DNA of 64,000 nucleotides, from positions 6,510,001-6,574,000 of the forward strand of contig NZ_JACHMO010000001.1 of NCBI RefSeq assembly GCF_014205015.1, read 5' to 3'. The notes under the pieces were generated by a model. That model was not told the DNA's origin. It ran no database searches and worked only from the letters and a program-made list of their open reading frames with translations. This document shows, piece after piece, positions 40,136 to 48,563 of this stretch; within the stretch, counting starts at the first letter, position 1, and every line of letters starts with the position of its first letter. The position numbers and the translations under genes were made by a program. Source of the DNA: Saccharothrix ecbatanensis. Its GTDB lineage: Bacteria; Actinomycetota; Actinomycetes; Mycobacteriales; Pseudonocardiaceae.

Positions 40136-41462
40136 TCACGCTTCCCCTTCGGGGATCACGCTGCTGCCCGTGACCGGGCTGCCGGAGTTCCGGCCCGGTG
40201 ACGATCTGGCGGCGGCTCTCGCCTCGGCCGCGCCGTGGTTGCGGGACGGTGACGTGGTCGTGGTGACGTCCAAGGTCTTGTCCAAAGTAGAGGGTCGGCT
40301 GGTCCCGGTGCCCGCTTCGCCGGAGGAGCGGGACGCCGTGCGGCGGGAGTGGGTCGAGGCCGAGTCGGTGCGCGTGCTGGCCCGGCGCGGGCGGACGTTG
40401 ATCACCGAGAACAAGCTGGGGATCGTGCAGGCGGCGTCCGGTGTGGACGCGTCGAACGTGGCGGCGGACGAGATCGCGTTGCTGCCGGTGGACCCGGACG
40501 GGTCGGCGGCGGCGTTGCGGTCGGCGTTGGCGGCTCGCCTGGGCGTGTCCGTGGCGGTCGTCGTGACGGACACGATGGGTCGGGCTTGGCGGGTCGGTCA
40601 GACGGACGCGGCGATCGGGGCGTCCGGGTTGGCCGTGCTGCACCGGTACGGCGGTTCGGTGGACCGGTTCGGGAACCCGTTGGTCGTGACCGAGGTGGCG
40701 GTGGCCGACGAGATCGCGGCGGCGGCGGACCTGGTGAAGGGGAAGCTGGGCGCGGTGCCGGTGGCGGTGGTGCGCGGGCTGCCCGTGACCGACGACGGTT
40801 CCACCGCCCGTGACCTGGCCCGGCCGGTCGCGGAGGACCTGTTCCGGATGGGGACGGCCGAGGCGTTGGCGCAGGGGCGGGCGGAGGCGGTGCTGATGCG
40901 CCGTTCGGTGCGGTCGTTCACCGGTGACCCGGTGTCGGTGCCCGCCATCCGTCGGGCTGTGGCCGCCGCTTTGACCGCGCCCGCGCCGCATCACACTCGG
41001 CCGGTGCGGTTCGTCCGGTTGACGGTGAAGCGGGACTTGCTGCTGGACGCGATGCGTGATCGTTGGCGTGCGGACCTCCGTGCCGACGGGTTGTCGGAAG
41101 CGCGGGTCTCGGCGCGGGTGGCGCGAGGAGATTTCCTGCGGAACGCGCCGGAGATCGTGGTGCCGTTCCTGGTGCGGGCCGGTGCGCACGCGTATCCGGA
41201 CGAGCGGCGGGCGGCGGCGGAGCGGACGATGTTCACGGTGGCGGGTGGCGCGGCCGTGCAGGGGCTGTTGGTGGCGTTGGCGGCCGAGGGTCTGGGGTCG
41301 TGCTGGGTGTCGTCCACGATCTTCTGCCCGGACGTGGTGCGTGAGGTGCTCGACCTGCCGGCCGACTGGGAGCCGTTGGGCGCGGTGGCGATCGGGCACC
41401 CGGAGTCGGAACTGACGCCGCGGGTGCCGGGTGCGGTTGACGAAGGGTTCCTGGAACTGTGA
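40128..41462 (+). CDS. fbiB: Coenzyme F420:L-glutamate ligase / dehydro-F420 reductase FbiB
   Basis: A 444-residue two-domain protein. The N-terminal CofE-like domain (to about residue 245: [36 protein letters not shown]) adds glutamates to F420-0. The C-terminal nitroreductase-like FMN domain ([33 protein letters not shown]) reduces the dehydro form. I chose TTG at 40128, eight bases inside fbiA, because no other in-frame start fits and the length matches Rv3262. It overlaps the NUDIX gene by GTGA. Confidence 0.95.
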   Translation: MADHASPSGITLLPVTGLPEFRPGDDLAAALASAAPWLRDGDVVVVTSKVLSKVEGRLVPVPASPEERDAVRREWVEAESVRVLARRGRTLITENKLGIVQAASGVDASNVAADEIALLPVDPDGSAAALRSALAARLGVSVAVVVTDTMGRAWRVGQTDAAIGASGLAVLHRYGGSVDRFGNPLVVTEVAVADEIAAAADLVKGKLGAVPVAVVRGLPVTDDGSTARDLARPVAEDLFRMGTAEALAQGRAEAVLMRRSVRSFTGDPVSVPAIRRAVAAALTAPAPHHTRPVRFVRLTVKRDLLLDAMRDRWRADLRADGLSEARVSARVARGDFLRNAPEIVVPFLVRAGAHAYPDERRAAAERTMFTVAGGAAVQGLLVALAAEGLGSCWVSSTIFCPDVVREVLDLPADWEPLGAVAIGHPESELTPRVPGAVDEGFLEL

Positions 41463-42010
41463 GTCCTTCTTCGAGCTTGCACGCCGACGTGGTGTCGACC
41501 TTGGACGCTTGGCGTCCGGCGGATCCGACGCAGGAGTCGATGCGGCAGGCGTACCTGGGGTTCCTGGCGGCTCGTGAGGACGCTTGCGCGCGTTCGTGCG
41601 AGCCGGGGCACATCACGGCGTCGGCTTTGGTGCTGAACGCCACGGCGGACCACACGTTGCTCACCTTGCACCCGCGGGTGGGGCGGTGGCTCCAGCTGGG
41701 CGGGCACTGCGAGCCGTCCGACACCACGCTCGCTTCGGCGGCGTTGCGGGAGGCGCGGGAGGAGTCGGGGATCCAGGGTCTGCGGATCGAGCCCGTGCCG
41801 ATCCACTTGGACGTGCACCCGATCACGTGCTCGTTGGGCAAGCCGACGCGTCACTTCGACGTGCGGTTCCTGGTCCGTGCGCCGGTCGACGCCCAGCCGT
41901 GCCGCAGCGCCGAGTCGATCGACCTCCAGTGGTGGCCGCTGGACGGCATGCCGTCGAACGTCGACGACCTGCACCCGATGATCGAAGCCGCCCTAGCCCG
42001 CCTCCGCTAA
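41459..42010 (+). CDS. NUDIX hydrolase
   Basis: A 183-residue protein with a NUDIX box in the form LGGHCEPSD followed by [12 protein letters not shown], which keeps the REAREE catalytic helix. It hydrolyses an unknown nucleoside-diphosphate-linked compound. GTG at 41459 overlaps the fbiB stop by four bases, so it is the third gene of the fbiA-fbiB operon; a link to F420 metabolism is only contextual. A 22-bp-unit repeat begins 7 nt after its TAA. Confidence 0.92.
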   Translation: MSPSSSLHADVVSTLDAWRPADPTQESMRQAYLGFLAAREDACARSCEPGHITASALVLNATADHTLLTLHPRVGRWLQLGGHCEPSDTTLASAALREAREESGIQGLRIEPVPIHLDVHPITCSLGKPTRHFDVRFLVRAPVDAQPCRSAESIDLQWWPLDGMPSNVDDLHPMIEAALARLR

Positions 42011-42017
42011 CCCGCGC

Positions 42018-42217
42018 GAGTCGAACCTCCAGGTCCCGCGTGTCGAACACTCAGCCCCCGTGAGTCCTACGTTCAGAACGCGTGAGTCCTACGTTCGCGA
42101 CCCCCGAGTTCAACGCTCAGTACAAGATCGACTGTTCTGAGCGTTGAATTCGGGGGTCCTGAACGTAGGACACGGTGGTCCTGAAGGTACGACTCGCGCG
42201 TTCTGAACGTAGGACTC
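42018..42217 (-). repeat. 22-bp-unit stop-codon-abutting repeat, copy 2 (full palindrome)
   Basis: Five direct 22-bp units start at 42018, 42040, 42062, 42084 and 42106. After a short centre four units follow in inverted orientation from 42134 to 42217. The inverted arm equals copy 1 (3962-4049) base for base over more than 80 bp. The direct arm from 42062 matches the inverted arm of copy 3, so copies 2 and 3 are the same element in opposite orientation. The array starts 7 nt after the NUDIX TAA and ends 13 nt before the stop of the minus-strand gene. Confidence 0.95.
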
Positions 42218-42230
42218 ACGCGGGGGTGGG

Positions 42231-42731
42231 CTAGCGGTCGTTGCCGTTCAGGCGTTGGGTGAGGCCGGGCGGGCGCTGGTCTGGGCCGCCGGAGAGGCGT
42301 TGTGACAGCGACGGGCGGGAGGTCGGCACCTGCTGGACCGTCGGCACTGGGCCGGGGGCTGCGCGGAGTTCCGGCTCTGGGTCGGGGGGTGCGGGTTGCT
42401 GCGCGGGGGGTGCGGGGTGCGGTGCGCCCTGCTGCGCGGGGGGTGCGGGGTGCGGTGCGCCCTGCTGCGCGGGGGGTGCGGGTTGCTGCGCGGGGTGCGG
42501 TGCGGGGTGCGCGGGGTGTGGTGCGGGGTGACCTGCGGCGACGTGTGCGGACAGGACCATGGTCGAGTCCGGGTCGGCGCCGTGCGGGTCGACCGCGTTG
42601 ACCATGGCGCGCGGGATCTGTTGGGTTGCCGAGGAGTCCATCGGCGACGTCATGTTGTCCGGCGTCACGACGTGGATGCCACGTGCACGAGCACGGGCCA
42701 ACGCCGCGTCGGCCCGAGCGCGGGGGTCCAT
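42231..42731 (-). CDS. Conserved small protein with Pro/Ala/Gln/His repeat linker
   Basis: A 166-residue protein. The N-terminus (MDPRARADAALARARAR, then VVTPDNMTSPMDSSATQQIPR) resembles a conserved hypothetical found beside manC in actinobacteria. Residues about 70-120 are a disordered repeat of PAPPAQQGAPH type encoded by 33-bp DNA repeats. The tail ends SLSQRLSGG and GLTQRLNG, a duplicated LxQRL motif. No signal peptide or membrane helix is seen. Function unknown. It is divergent from manC. Confidence 0.75.
   Translation of the reverse strand: MDPRARADAALARARARGIHVVTPDNMTSPMDSSATQQIPRAMVNAVDPHGADPDSTMVLSAHVAAGHPAPHPAHPAPHPAQQPAPPAQQGAPHPAPPAQQGAPHPAPPAQQPAPPDPEPELRAAPGPVPTVQQVPTSRPSLSQRLSGGPDQRPPGLTQRLNGNDR
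42397..42482. repeat. 33-bp in-frame tandem repeat inside the Pro/Ala-rich gene
   Basis: Two perfect 33-bp copies (42397-42429, 42430-42462) and a partial third encode 11-residue blocks of PPAQQGAPHPA type on the minus strand. The exact identity suggests recent expansion. Confidence 0.9.
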
Positions 42732-42889
42732 CCGGATCTCTCCTGCGTGTGCCTTGGGCCGGCTGGTGAACGCCGGCGTTGCCGATCGGTGGCGCTCGCC
42801 GACATGGGACCACTGCCCGTGCCGCCCGAGTGCTCGTGCCAGAGTATTCGCAAACTACAGGTGGAAGTAAGCGGAGGAGGAAAAACGGC

Positions 42890-43966
42890 ATGTCGGTGCT
42901 GCAAGGTGCGGAGGCTGTGGTTCTGGTCGGGGGCAAGGGAACCCGGCTTCGACCACTGACCCTGTCCGCGCCCAAGCCCATGCTGCCGACCGCCGGGGTG
43001 CCGTTCCTCACCCACTTGCTGTCGCGGATCCGGGAAACCGGCATCAAGCATGTGGTGCTCGGCACGTCGTACAAGGCCGAGGTCTTCCAGGAGCACTTCG
43101 GCGACGGCGCGGCGCTCGGCTTGGAGCTTGAATACGTGGTGGAGGAGGTGCCCCTGGACACGGCGGGCGCGATCCGCAACGTCGCCCACAAGCTGCGCGA
43201 ACGCGACGTGCTCGTGTTCAACGGGGACATCCTGTCGGGTGTCGACCTGCGTGCCGTCGTCGAGACGCACCGCAAGGCCGAGGCGGACGTGACGCTGCAC
43301 CTGGTCCGGGTCGAGGACCCGCGCCGGTTCGGCTGCGTGCCGACGGACGAGGACGGTCGGGTCACCGCTTTCCTCGAGAAGACGGAGAACCCGCCGACGG
43401 ACCAGATCAACGCGGGCTGCTACGTGTTCCGGCGTGAGGTGATCGAGGGCATTCCCGCTGGTCGGCCGGTGTCGGTGGAGCGTGAGACGTTCCCGGGGCT
43501 GCTGGCGGCGGGTTCGCGGTTGCAGGGGTACGTGGACGCCTCGTACTGGCTGGACCTCGGCACGCCGGCCGCGTTCGTGCAGGGTTCGGCGGACTTGGTG
43601 CGCGGTATCGCGCCGACGGCCGCGCTGACCTCCAAGGGTGACGCGCTGGTGCTCGACGGCGCGGTCGTGGACGAGAACGCGGTGATCAAGGGCGGTGCGA
43701 CGATCGGCGCCGGGTGCACGGTCGCGGCGGGTGCGGTGGTCGACGGCGCGGTGTTGTTCGACGGCGCGGTGGTCGGCGAGGGCGCACGGGTGGAACGCAG
43801 TGTGCTGGGGGCGAACTCGCTGGTCCAGGCCGGTGCGGTGGTGTCGGACGCGGTGATCGGTGACGGCGCCGTGGTCGGCGCGCGGTGCGAGTTGATCAAC
43901 GGTGCGCGGGTGTGGCCGGGGGTCGTGCTGCCCGAGGGCGGGGTGCGTTTCTCCGCTGATGTGTGA
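42890..43966 (+). CDS. manC: Mannose-1-phosphate guanylyltransferase
   Basis: A 358-residue nucleotidyltransferase that makes GDP-mannose from mannose-1-P and GTP. It has an N-terminal LVGGKGTRLRPLTLSAPKPM (GxGTRLRPLT signature with catalytic Arg/Lys), FNGDILSG near 108, and a C-terminal left-handed beta-helix of hexapeptide repeats (about 255-358). GGAGGAGG lies about 9 nt before the ATG at 42890, which excludes upstream starts. Homologue of Rv3264c. With manA and manB it completes GDP-mannose supply. Confidence 0.95.
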   Translation: MSVLQGAEAVVLVGGKGTRLRPLTLSAPKPMLPTAGVPFLTHLLSRIRETGIKHVVLGTSYKAEVFQEHFGDGAALGLELEYVVEEVPLDTAGAIRNVAHKLRERDVLVFNGDILSGVDLRAVVETHRKAEADVTLHLVRVEDPRRFGCVPTDEDGRVTAFLEKTENPPTDQINAGCYVFRREVIEGIPAGRPVSVERETFPGLLAAGSRLQGYVDASYWLDLGTPAAFVQGSADLVRGIAPTAALTSKGDALVLDGAVVDENAVIKGGATIGAGCTVAAGAVVDGAVLFDGAVVGEGARVERSVLGANSLVQAGAVVSDAVIGDGAVVGARCELINGARVWPGVVLPEGGVRFSADV

Positions 43967-44008
43967 GGTCCTGATGTGTGATGTCCAGAGGTCCTGATGA
44001 GTGATGCC
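43965..44008 (+). repeat. 23-bp tandem duplication over the manC stop and the next start
   Basis: The sequence GAGGTCCTGATGTGTGATG plus TCCA is repeated at 43988 with one change (GAGGTCCTGATGAGTGATG). The first copy overlaps the manC stop and the second supplies the GTG/ATG start area of the DNA glycosylase gene. Confidence 0.85.
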
Positions 44009-44891
44009 TAGGACGTGGGCGCCGCCGTTCCCGCTGGACGTCGGCGCCGTGCTGGGGCCGTTGCGGCGCGGGCCGGGCGATCCGACGTTCCGGGCCGGCG
44101 ACGGGGTGTGGCTCACCGCCAACACCCCGGCCGGGTCCGGCACCCTGCGCGTCCGCCGTGCCGCCGACGTGGTGGAGGCGGACGCGTGGGGTGACGGCGC
44201 GGAGTGGCTGCTCGACGGGCTGCCGGCGTTGCTGGGCGCGGGGGACGACGACTCCGCGTTCGAGTGCCACCACCCGTTGATCGCGGAGACGCGGCGGCGG
44301 CGTCCGGGGATCAGGCTGGGTTCGACGGGCCGGGTGTGGGACGCGCTGCTGCCCGCGATCCTGGAGCAGAAGGTGACCGGGATCGAGGCGAACCGGTCCT
44401 ACCGGGAGCTGTGCCGCCGGTTCGGCACGCCCGCGCCCGGGGTCGCCGACATGCACGTGCCCCCGACGCCGCGCGCGATCTTGGGCATCACGGACTGGGA
44501 GTGGCACCGGGCGGGGGTCGACGGCGGTCGTCGGCGGGCGTTGATCGCGGCGGCGCAGGTGGCACACCGGCTGGAGGGCGCGTTCGACCTGGGCGGGGAG
44601 GACGGCCGGAACCTGCTGCGGAAGGTGCCGGGCATCGGGGTGTGGACGGCGGCCGAGGTGGCGCAGCGCGCGTGGGGCGATCCGGACGCCGTGAGTTTCG
44701 GGGACTTCCACCTCGCCGGGATCGTCGGCTGGGCGTTGACGGGCGGGCCGTTGGACGACGACGGCATGGCCGAAGTACTGGCCCCGTACGCCCCGCAACG
44801 CCACCGCGCGGTCGTCTACATCCTCGCCTCGGGCGCCAAGAAACCCCGCTTCGCCCCCCGCTTCTCGCCCCGCGACTACCGCGCCATGTGA
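44001..44891 (+). CDS. DNA-3-methyladenine glycosylase II-like (HhH-GPD superfamily)
   Basis: A 296-residue AlkA-like base-excision glycosylase that removes alkylated purines. The helix-hairpin-helix reads VPGIGVWTAAEV, followed by GDPDAVSFGDFHLAG, which contains the conserved catalytic Asp. AILEQKVTGIEANRSYREL is the preceding conserved helix. No FeS-cluster Cys are seen, in line with AlkA types. The GTG at 44001 and ATG at 44004 are both possible starts, 34 bp after manC, so it is likely cotranscribed with manC. It converges with wbbL. Confidence 0.85.
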   Translation: MMPRTWAPPFPLDVGAVLGPLRRGPGDPTFRAGDGVWLTANTPAGSGTLRVRRAADVVEADAWGDGAEWLLDGLPALLGAGDDDSAFECHHPLIAETRRRRPGIRLGSTGRVWDALLPAILEQKVTGIEANRSYRELCRRFGTPAPGVADMHVPPTPRAILGITDWEWHRAGVDGGRRRALIAAAQVAHRLEGAFDLGGEDGRNLLRKVPGIGVWTAAEVAQRAWGDPDAVSFGDFHLAGIVGWALTGGPLDDDGMAEVLAPYAPQRHRAVVYILASGAKKPRFAPRFSPRDYRAM

Positions 44892-44904
44892 TCAGGCAGC
44901 TGCG

Positions 44905-44946
44905 GTCAGCGGGTCATCAGGGCATGAAAGTCAGCGGGTCATCAGG
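44905..44946. repeat. 17-bp direct duplication of the wbbL 3' end
   Basis: GTCAGCGGGTCATCAGG occurs perfectly at 44905-44921 and 44930-44946. The second copy contains the wbbL stop and its last codons; the first is a displaced copy in the intergenic space before the convergent DNA glycosylase stop. Confidence 0.9.
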
Positions 44947-45791
44947 CGGAGGCGCAGGGCCAGGCCGGCTCGCACGGCGAGCATCAACGGCGCCCAGACG
45001 GGGCCGCGGTGGCGGTCCGCAAGGTAGCGGTACGCGCTGGAGTGGTGGGCCGCGAGCATCCGGTCCGACGAGCGCTGCGTGGAGTGGCCGCCGATGTGCA
45101 CGACCTCGGCTTCCGGCACGTAGACGTTCAGCCAGCCCGCACGGGCCAGGCGGTCGCACAGGTCGACGTCCTCGAAGTACATGAAGTACCGGGGGTCGAA
45201 GCCGTCGACCGAGTCGAACGCCTCCCGCCGCATCAGCAGGCACGACCCGGACAGCCACCCGGAGGTGCGCTCCTCCGGCGACGAGGCCGCCTGCCGGTAG
45301 GCCGCGGACCACGGGTTCGACGGCCAGACGTGCGCGAACAGCGCGTGCCCCAGCCCTCGCCCCAACGACGGCAGCAGCCGCGCCGACGGGTACACCCCGC
45401 CGGACGGCTCACGGATCAACGGCCCGAACGCGCCACCTCGCGGCCACCGCTTGGCGGCCTCCAGCAGCGCGTCCAGGCTCCCGACTCCCCAGGACAGGTC
45501 CGGGTTGGCCACCACGACCCACCCGACGGACGGCGGCAGGGTGGCGACACCGAAGTTCGCCCCCGCGCCGTACCCGAGGTTCCCGCCGGTCGGCACGAAT
45601 GTGACGTGCGGGTTCTCGGCGGCGGCGCGTTCCGGCACGCCGTCGGTGGAACCGTTGTCCGCCAGCACCACCGACACCGGCCGAGTGGTCGCCGCGGACA
45701 ACGTGGACAGGAACCCGTCCAAGGTTTCACCAGGCGAGTAGGTGACGGTCACCACCGCCACCTCGTCTCCGTAACGCGTCACGGCGGTCAC
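44931..45791 (-). CDS. wbbL: Rhamnosyltransferase WbbL (GT2), cell-wall linker unit
   Basis: A 286-residue GT2 enzyme. The residues VTVTYSPGETL, LADNGSTDGVPE, PTGGNLGYGAGAN, VVVANPDLSWG, GPLIREPSGGVYPSARL, GWLSGSCLLMRREAF and YFMYFEDVDLCDRL closely resemble mycobacterial WbbL. WbbL adds rhamnose from dTDP-rhamnose to decaprenyl-PP-GlcNAc, starting the arabinogalactan linker. The start is GTG at 45791, one base after the upstream DUF4396 stop. rmlD and rmlB, which supply dTDP-rhamnose, lie about 17 kb away after the accessory region. Homologue of Rv3265c. Confidence 0.92.
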   Translation of the reverse strand: MTAVTRYGDEVAVVTVTYSPGETLDGFLSTLSAATTRPVSVVLADNGSTDGVPERAAAENPHVTFVPTGGNLGYGAGANFGVATLPPSVGWVVVANPDLSWGVGSLDALLEAAKRWPRGGAFGPLIREPSGGVYPSARLLPSLGRGLGHALFAHVWPSNPWSAAYRQAASSPEERTSGWLSGSCLLMRREAFDSVDGFDPRYFMYFEDVDLCDRLARAGWLNVYVPEAEVVHIGGHSTQRSSDRMLAAHHSSAYRYLADRHRGPVWAPLMLAVRAGLALRLRLMTR

Positions 45792-45792
45792 C

Positions 45793-46236
45793 CTAGTGGT
45801 GGTGCGCGTGGTGCACGACGGCATGTCCCTTGCCACGCGAGATGAGCCACTTGTTCACCGGCACGGTCAGCACGAACGCGACCGCCAGTGAGAACGCCAG
45901 CGCGCCCCAGAACAGCAGGCTGGACACGCCCGAGTCCATCGCGCCCGGCACCGCCACCATGATCGCGTTGTCCACGATCTCCATCACCGTGATGGAGACG
46001 GTGTCGGCCGCCAGCGCCACCTTCACCGCCGCGCCGAACGAGACGCCGGTCCGCAGCACGCCGCGCAGGGTCAGGGCGTAGCCGAAGAAGAACGCCAACG
46101 CCACGGCCAGCACCACGGTGCCCCAGTTCGGGAGCCCGATCGCGGTGCCGATGACCATGCCGAGCACTTCACCGATGGCACAGCCGGTGAGGCAGTGCAG
46201 CGTCGCCGAGATTGCCATTGACCAGGTTGCCTTCAT
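45793..46236 (-). CDS. DUF4396 membrane protein, probably metal-regulated
   Basis: A 147-residue protein with four membrane helices. The first contains ATLHCLTGCAIGEVLGM, the conserved Cys/His signature of DUF4396. The C-terminus is a His-rich tail (AVVHHAHHH), which suggests metal contact. A perfect CsoR-type dyad overlaps its promoter (see 46244-46262), so copper or a similar thiophilic metal may control it. The transcript looks leaderless, with the -10 box ending 7 nt before the ATG. wbbL follows after one base, so wbbL may share the regulation. Confidence 0.85.
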   Translation of the reverse strand: MKATWSMAISATLHCLTGCAIGEVLGMVIGTAIGLPNWGTVVLAVALAFFFGYALTLRGVLRTGVSFGAAVKVALAADTVSITVMEIVDNAIMVAVPGAMDSGVSSLLFWGALAFSLAVAFVLTVPVNKWLISRGKGHAVVHHAHHH

Positions 46237-46243
46237 GCCGGGA

Positions 46244-46262
46244 ACTATACCCCCAGGGGGTA
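46244..46262 (-). promoter_or_regulatory. CsoR-like operator overlapping a -10 box for a leaderless transcript
   Basis: TACCCCC-A-GGGGGTA (46248-46262) is a perfect 15-bp palindrome of the G/C-tract type bound by copper-sensing CsoR repressors. On the minus strand it runs into TATAGT (46249-46244), a near-ideal -10 box, and the ATG of the DUF4396 gene follows 7 nt later. No Shine-Dalgarno is present. Confidence 0.75.
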
Positions 46263-46304
46263 CCTGGCGCGCAAGCGGAAAGACCTGGGTGGACGAGCAG
46301 GAAC

Positions 46305-47450
46305 TTAACGCCGATGCGTGTGGGCTGCGCGTTCGTACGCCAGGCGGTGCAGGGCGGCCGACGTGGACCAGGAGAAGTCTTTCGCCCGCACGACCGCCGC
46401 CGTGGCCAGCTCGTCACGTCGGGCCGGGTCGTCCAGCAACGCGCCCAGCGCGGCGGCGATGTCACCGGCGCCGACACCGCAGTACTCCACCGCGTCGCCG
46501 CCCACCTCGGGCAGGCTCAACCGCCGGGTGGTCAGCACGGCCGCACCGCAGGCCATCGCCTCCAGCACCGGCAAGCCGAACCCCTCACCGAGCGACGGGT
46601 ACGCCACCACCTCGGCGCCGCCCAGGAACCCCGCCAACGACGAGAACGGCAGGTAACCGGCCCGGATCACGCGGACCCGGTGCGGCACGGCGTCCAGCGC
46701 GCGTTCCACCTGGCTGTCCCACCCGGGCTGACCGGCCAACACCAGCGCGGGCGGGTTCGGTCTGTCCCGGCAGGCCTGCGCGAACCCGCGGATGAGCGCC
46801 GGGACGTTCTTGCGCGGCTCCAGCGCACCCAGGAACGCCACGTAAGGCGCGTCCCCCAGCGACAGCAGCCGCCGGACCTCGGCCACTTCCTCGGTCGTCG
46901 GCGGGTGGAACCGCTCGGTCTCCACGCCGTGCTGCGCGATGTGCAGGAGCCTCCGGTCGGCCCCGGCGACCCGGGCCAACTCGTCCGCGGTCGCCCGCGA
47001 CGGCACGATGCACAGCGCGGCCCGCCGCAGCGAAGCCCTGGTCCAGCCCCTGAAGAACCGCGCCTTGACCGACGAGTGCAGCACCGGGTCGGTGAAGAAG
47101 GTGGCGTCGTGCAGCGTCACGACCGACGCCGCGCGGTTCGCCAACGGCACCGTGTAGTGCGGCGAGTGGACAACCGCCACGCCGAGCCGGGCCGCCAGCC
47201 GGGGCAGCGTCATCTGCTCCCACGTCAGCCGGGCCGTGCGGGTCGCCACCGCGTCCGTCGCCGGCACGATTCGCGAGCCAGGCGCCAGGGACGTGTACAA
47301 CGCTGCGTCACGGGGCTGGCACACTACGCTGAGTCGTGCGCCGTCCGCGTCCAGCGCCGCCACGAGGGAATCGACATATCGACCGACGCCACCGCGGTCG
47401 GTAGGGACGGCGGTGGCGTCGATCAGCACGCTGGGCTCGACGGATGGCAC
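46305..47450 (-). CDS. GT4 glycosyltransferase
   Basis: A 381-residue GT-B enzyme. The N-domain has LIDATAVPTDRGGVGRYVDSL and VVHSPHYTVPL. The C-domain has VAFLGALEPRKNVPALI and the donor-binding PSLGEGFGLPVLEAMACG. It would add a sugar from an NDP or GDP donor to an envelope glycan. The GTG at 47450 was chosen; GTG 47429 would trim seven residues. It lies 58 bp downstream of a second GT4 gene in the same direction, probably in one operon. Confidence 0.88.
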   Translation of the reverse strand: MPSVEPSVLIDATAVPTDRGGVGRYVDSLVAALDADGARLSVVCQPRDAALYTSLAPGSRIVPATDAVATRTARLTWEQMTLPRLAARLGVAVVHSPHYTVPLANRAASVVTLHDATFFTDPVLHSSVKARFFRGWTRASLRRAALCIVPSRATADELARVAGADRRLLHIAQHGVETERFHPPTTEEVAEVRRLLSLGDAPYVAFLGALEPRKNVPALIRGFAQACRDRPNPPALVLAGQPGWDSQVERALDAVPHRVRVIRAGYLPFSSLAGFLGGAEVVAYPSLGEGFGLPVLEAMACGAAVLTTRRLSLPEVGGDAVEYCGVGAGDIAAALGALLDDPARRDELATAAVVRAKDFSWSTSAALHRLAYERAAHTHRR

Positions 47451-47508
47451 GCGGAGAAGGGTACGGCGGCCGGCCGGCAGGTTGCCGGGAAATAGTGCAA
47501 ACGGTTCC

Positions 47509-48543
47509 TCAATGAAACAGACCGAGGTGGACGTCCCACACCGAGCGGGCGGCGTTTTCCCAGGTGAACGCCTCGGCGCGGGTCCGACCCAGTGTGACCA
47601 ATCGCCCAAAAAGGGCGGTATCGGACAGCACCGTGCGCAACGCGGACGCCAACGCCGCGCGGTCACCCCGCGGAACCACGATCCCCGCCCCGCCGGCCAC
47701 CTCCACCAGCGCCGGAGCGTCGGAGTGGACCACCGGCACGCCGGCCGCCATCGCCTCCACCACCGGCAGCCCGAACCCCTCGGCCAGGCTCGGCGCGGCC
47801 AGCACCGCCGCCCGCCGCAGGACAAAGGCGAGCTGGGCGTCGCTCAACCGTCCCAAGAGGTGGACGTGCGGCGCGCGCAGGTCGACCCCGCCCCACCCCT
47901 GCGGCCCGACCACGACCAGCGGCACGCCCAGCTCCTCGGTTGCGGACGCCACCAGGTCGAACCCCTTGCGCGGCTCGATCGTGCCGATCGCCAGGACGTA
48001 GCGCGGCGGCACGTCCACCGCTTCCTCCGCCGGGAACGCCGTGACCCCGTTTCCCACCACGTGGACCGGGACCGGACCGGGCGCGTACCGCCGCAGCTCG
48101 TCCGCCACCACCGACGTCGGCACCACGATCGCACCCGCCCGTGACACGGCACGGCTGATCACGCGCTGGTGCCACGCCACCCCGCGCGGCGTCAGCGTGG
48201 ACGGGTGGGTCCACGGCACGGTGTCGTGCACGGTCACCACGACCCGCCCACGCGGCGGCGCGAACGGCGTGAACGCGTGCACCGAGTCGCCACCGGGCCA
48301 GTACGGCACGCCCCGCTCCCACGCCGCGATCAGCGCACGCCGGGGCAACGGCAGCACGCGCGGCCCCTCCACACCGGGCACGACGGCCGCCGACACGTCC
48401 GCGTGCCTGCTCACCACCCCCGTCACGGTCCAGCCGTCGGGCGCGGCGGCGGCGAGCGCGGCGGCCAGCTCGCGGGTGTACCGGCCGGTGCCACCCGGCA
48501 CCGGAGCCAGCAACTGCTCGGTCAGCACAACCAGTTCGGGCAC
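47509..48543 (-). CDS. GT4 glycosyltransferase
   Basis: A 344-residue GT-B enzyme with GGTGRYTRELAAALA in the N-domain, VTVHDTVPWTHP, VLAIGTIEPRKGFDLV and PSLAEGFGLPVVEAMAAG at the donor site. It resembles the adjacent GT4 protein and was probably duplicated from it. The start is GTG at 48543, only 20 bp from the divergent GT2 start. It is a likely member of an envelope polysaccharide pathway using mannose or rhamnose donors made by the flanking genes. Confidence 0.88.
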   Translation of the reverse strand: MPELVVLTEQLLAPVPGGTGRYTRELAAALAAAAPDGWTVTGVVSRHADVSAAVVPGVEGPRVLPLPRRALIAAWERGVPYWPGGDSVHAFTPFAPPRGRVVVTVHDTVPWTHPSTLTPRGVAWHQRVISRAVSRAGAIVVPTSVVADELRRYAPGPVPVHVVGNGVTAFPAEEAVDVPPRYVLAIGTIEPRKGFDLVASATEELGVPLVVVGPQGWGGVDLRAPHVHLLGRLSDAQLAFVLRRAAVLAAPSLAEGFGLPVVEAMAAGVPVVHSDAPALVEVAGGAGIVVPRGDRAALASALRTVLSDTALFGRLVTLGRTRAEAFTWENAARSVWDVHLGLFH

Positions 48544-48549
48544 GTCGCG

Positions 48550-48555
48550 TACCGT
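48550..48555 (+). promoter_or_regulatory. Candidate -10 box in a 20-bp divergent spacer
   Basis: TACCGT lies 8 nt before the GTG of the plus-strand GT2 gene. The divergent GT4 gene starts at 48543, so this promoter's -35 region would lie inside that gene. No Shine-Dalgarno is visible for either gene. Confidence 0.35.
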
Positions 48556-48563
48556 CTCACGCC

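Noticed and set aside
42018..42217. CRISPR array
   Set aside because: Units of 22 bp are directly contiguous without spacers and are arranged as a palindrome, and there are no cas genes.
42779..42889. N-terminal extension of manC from an upstream ATG
   Set aside because: GGAGGAGG directly precedes the ATG at 42890, and the extension is Arg-rich and unlike the family.
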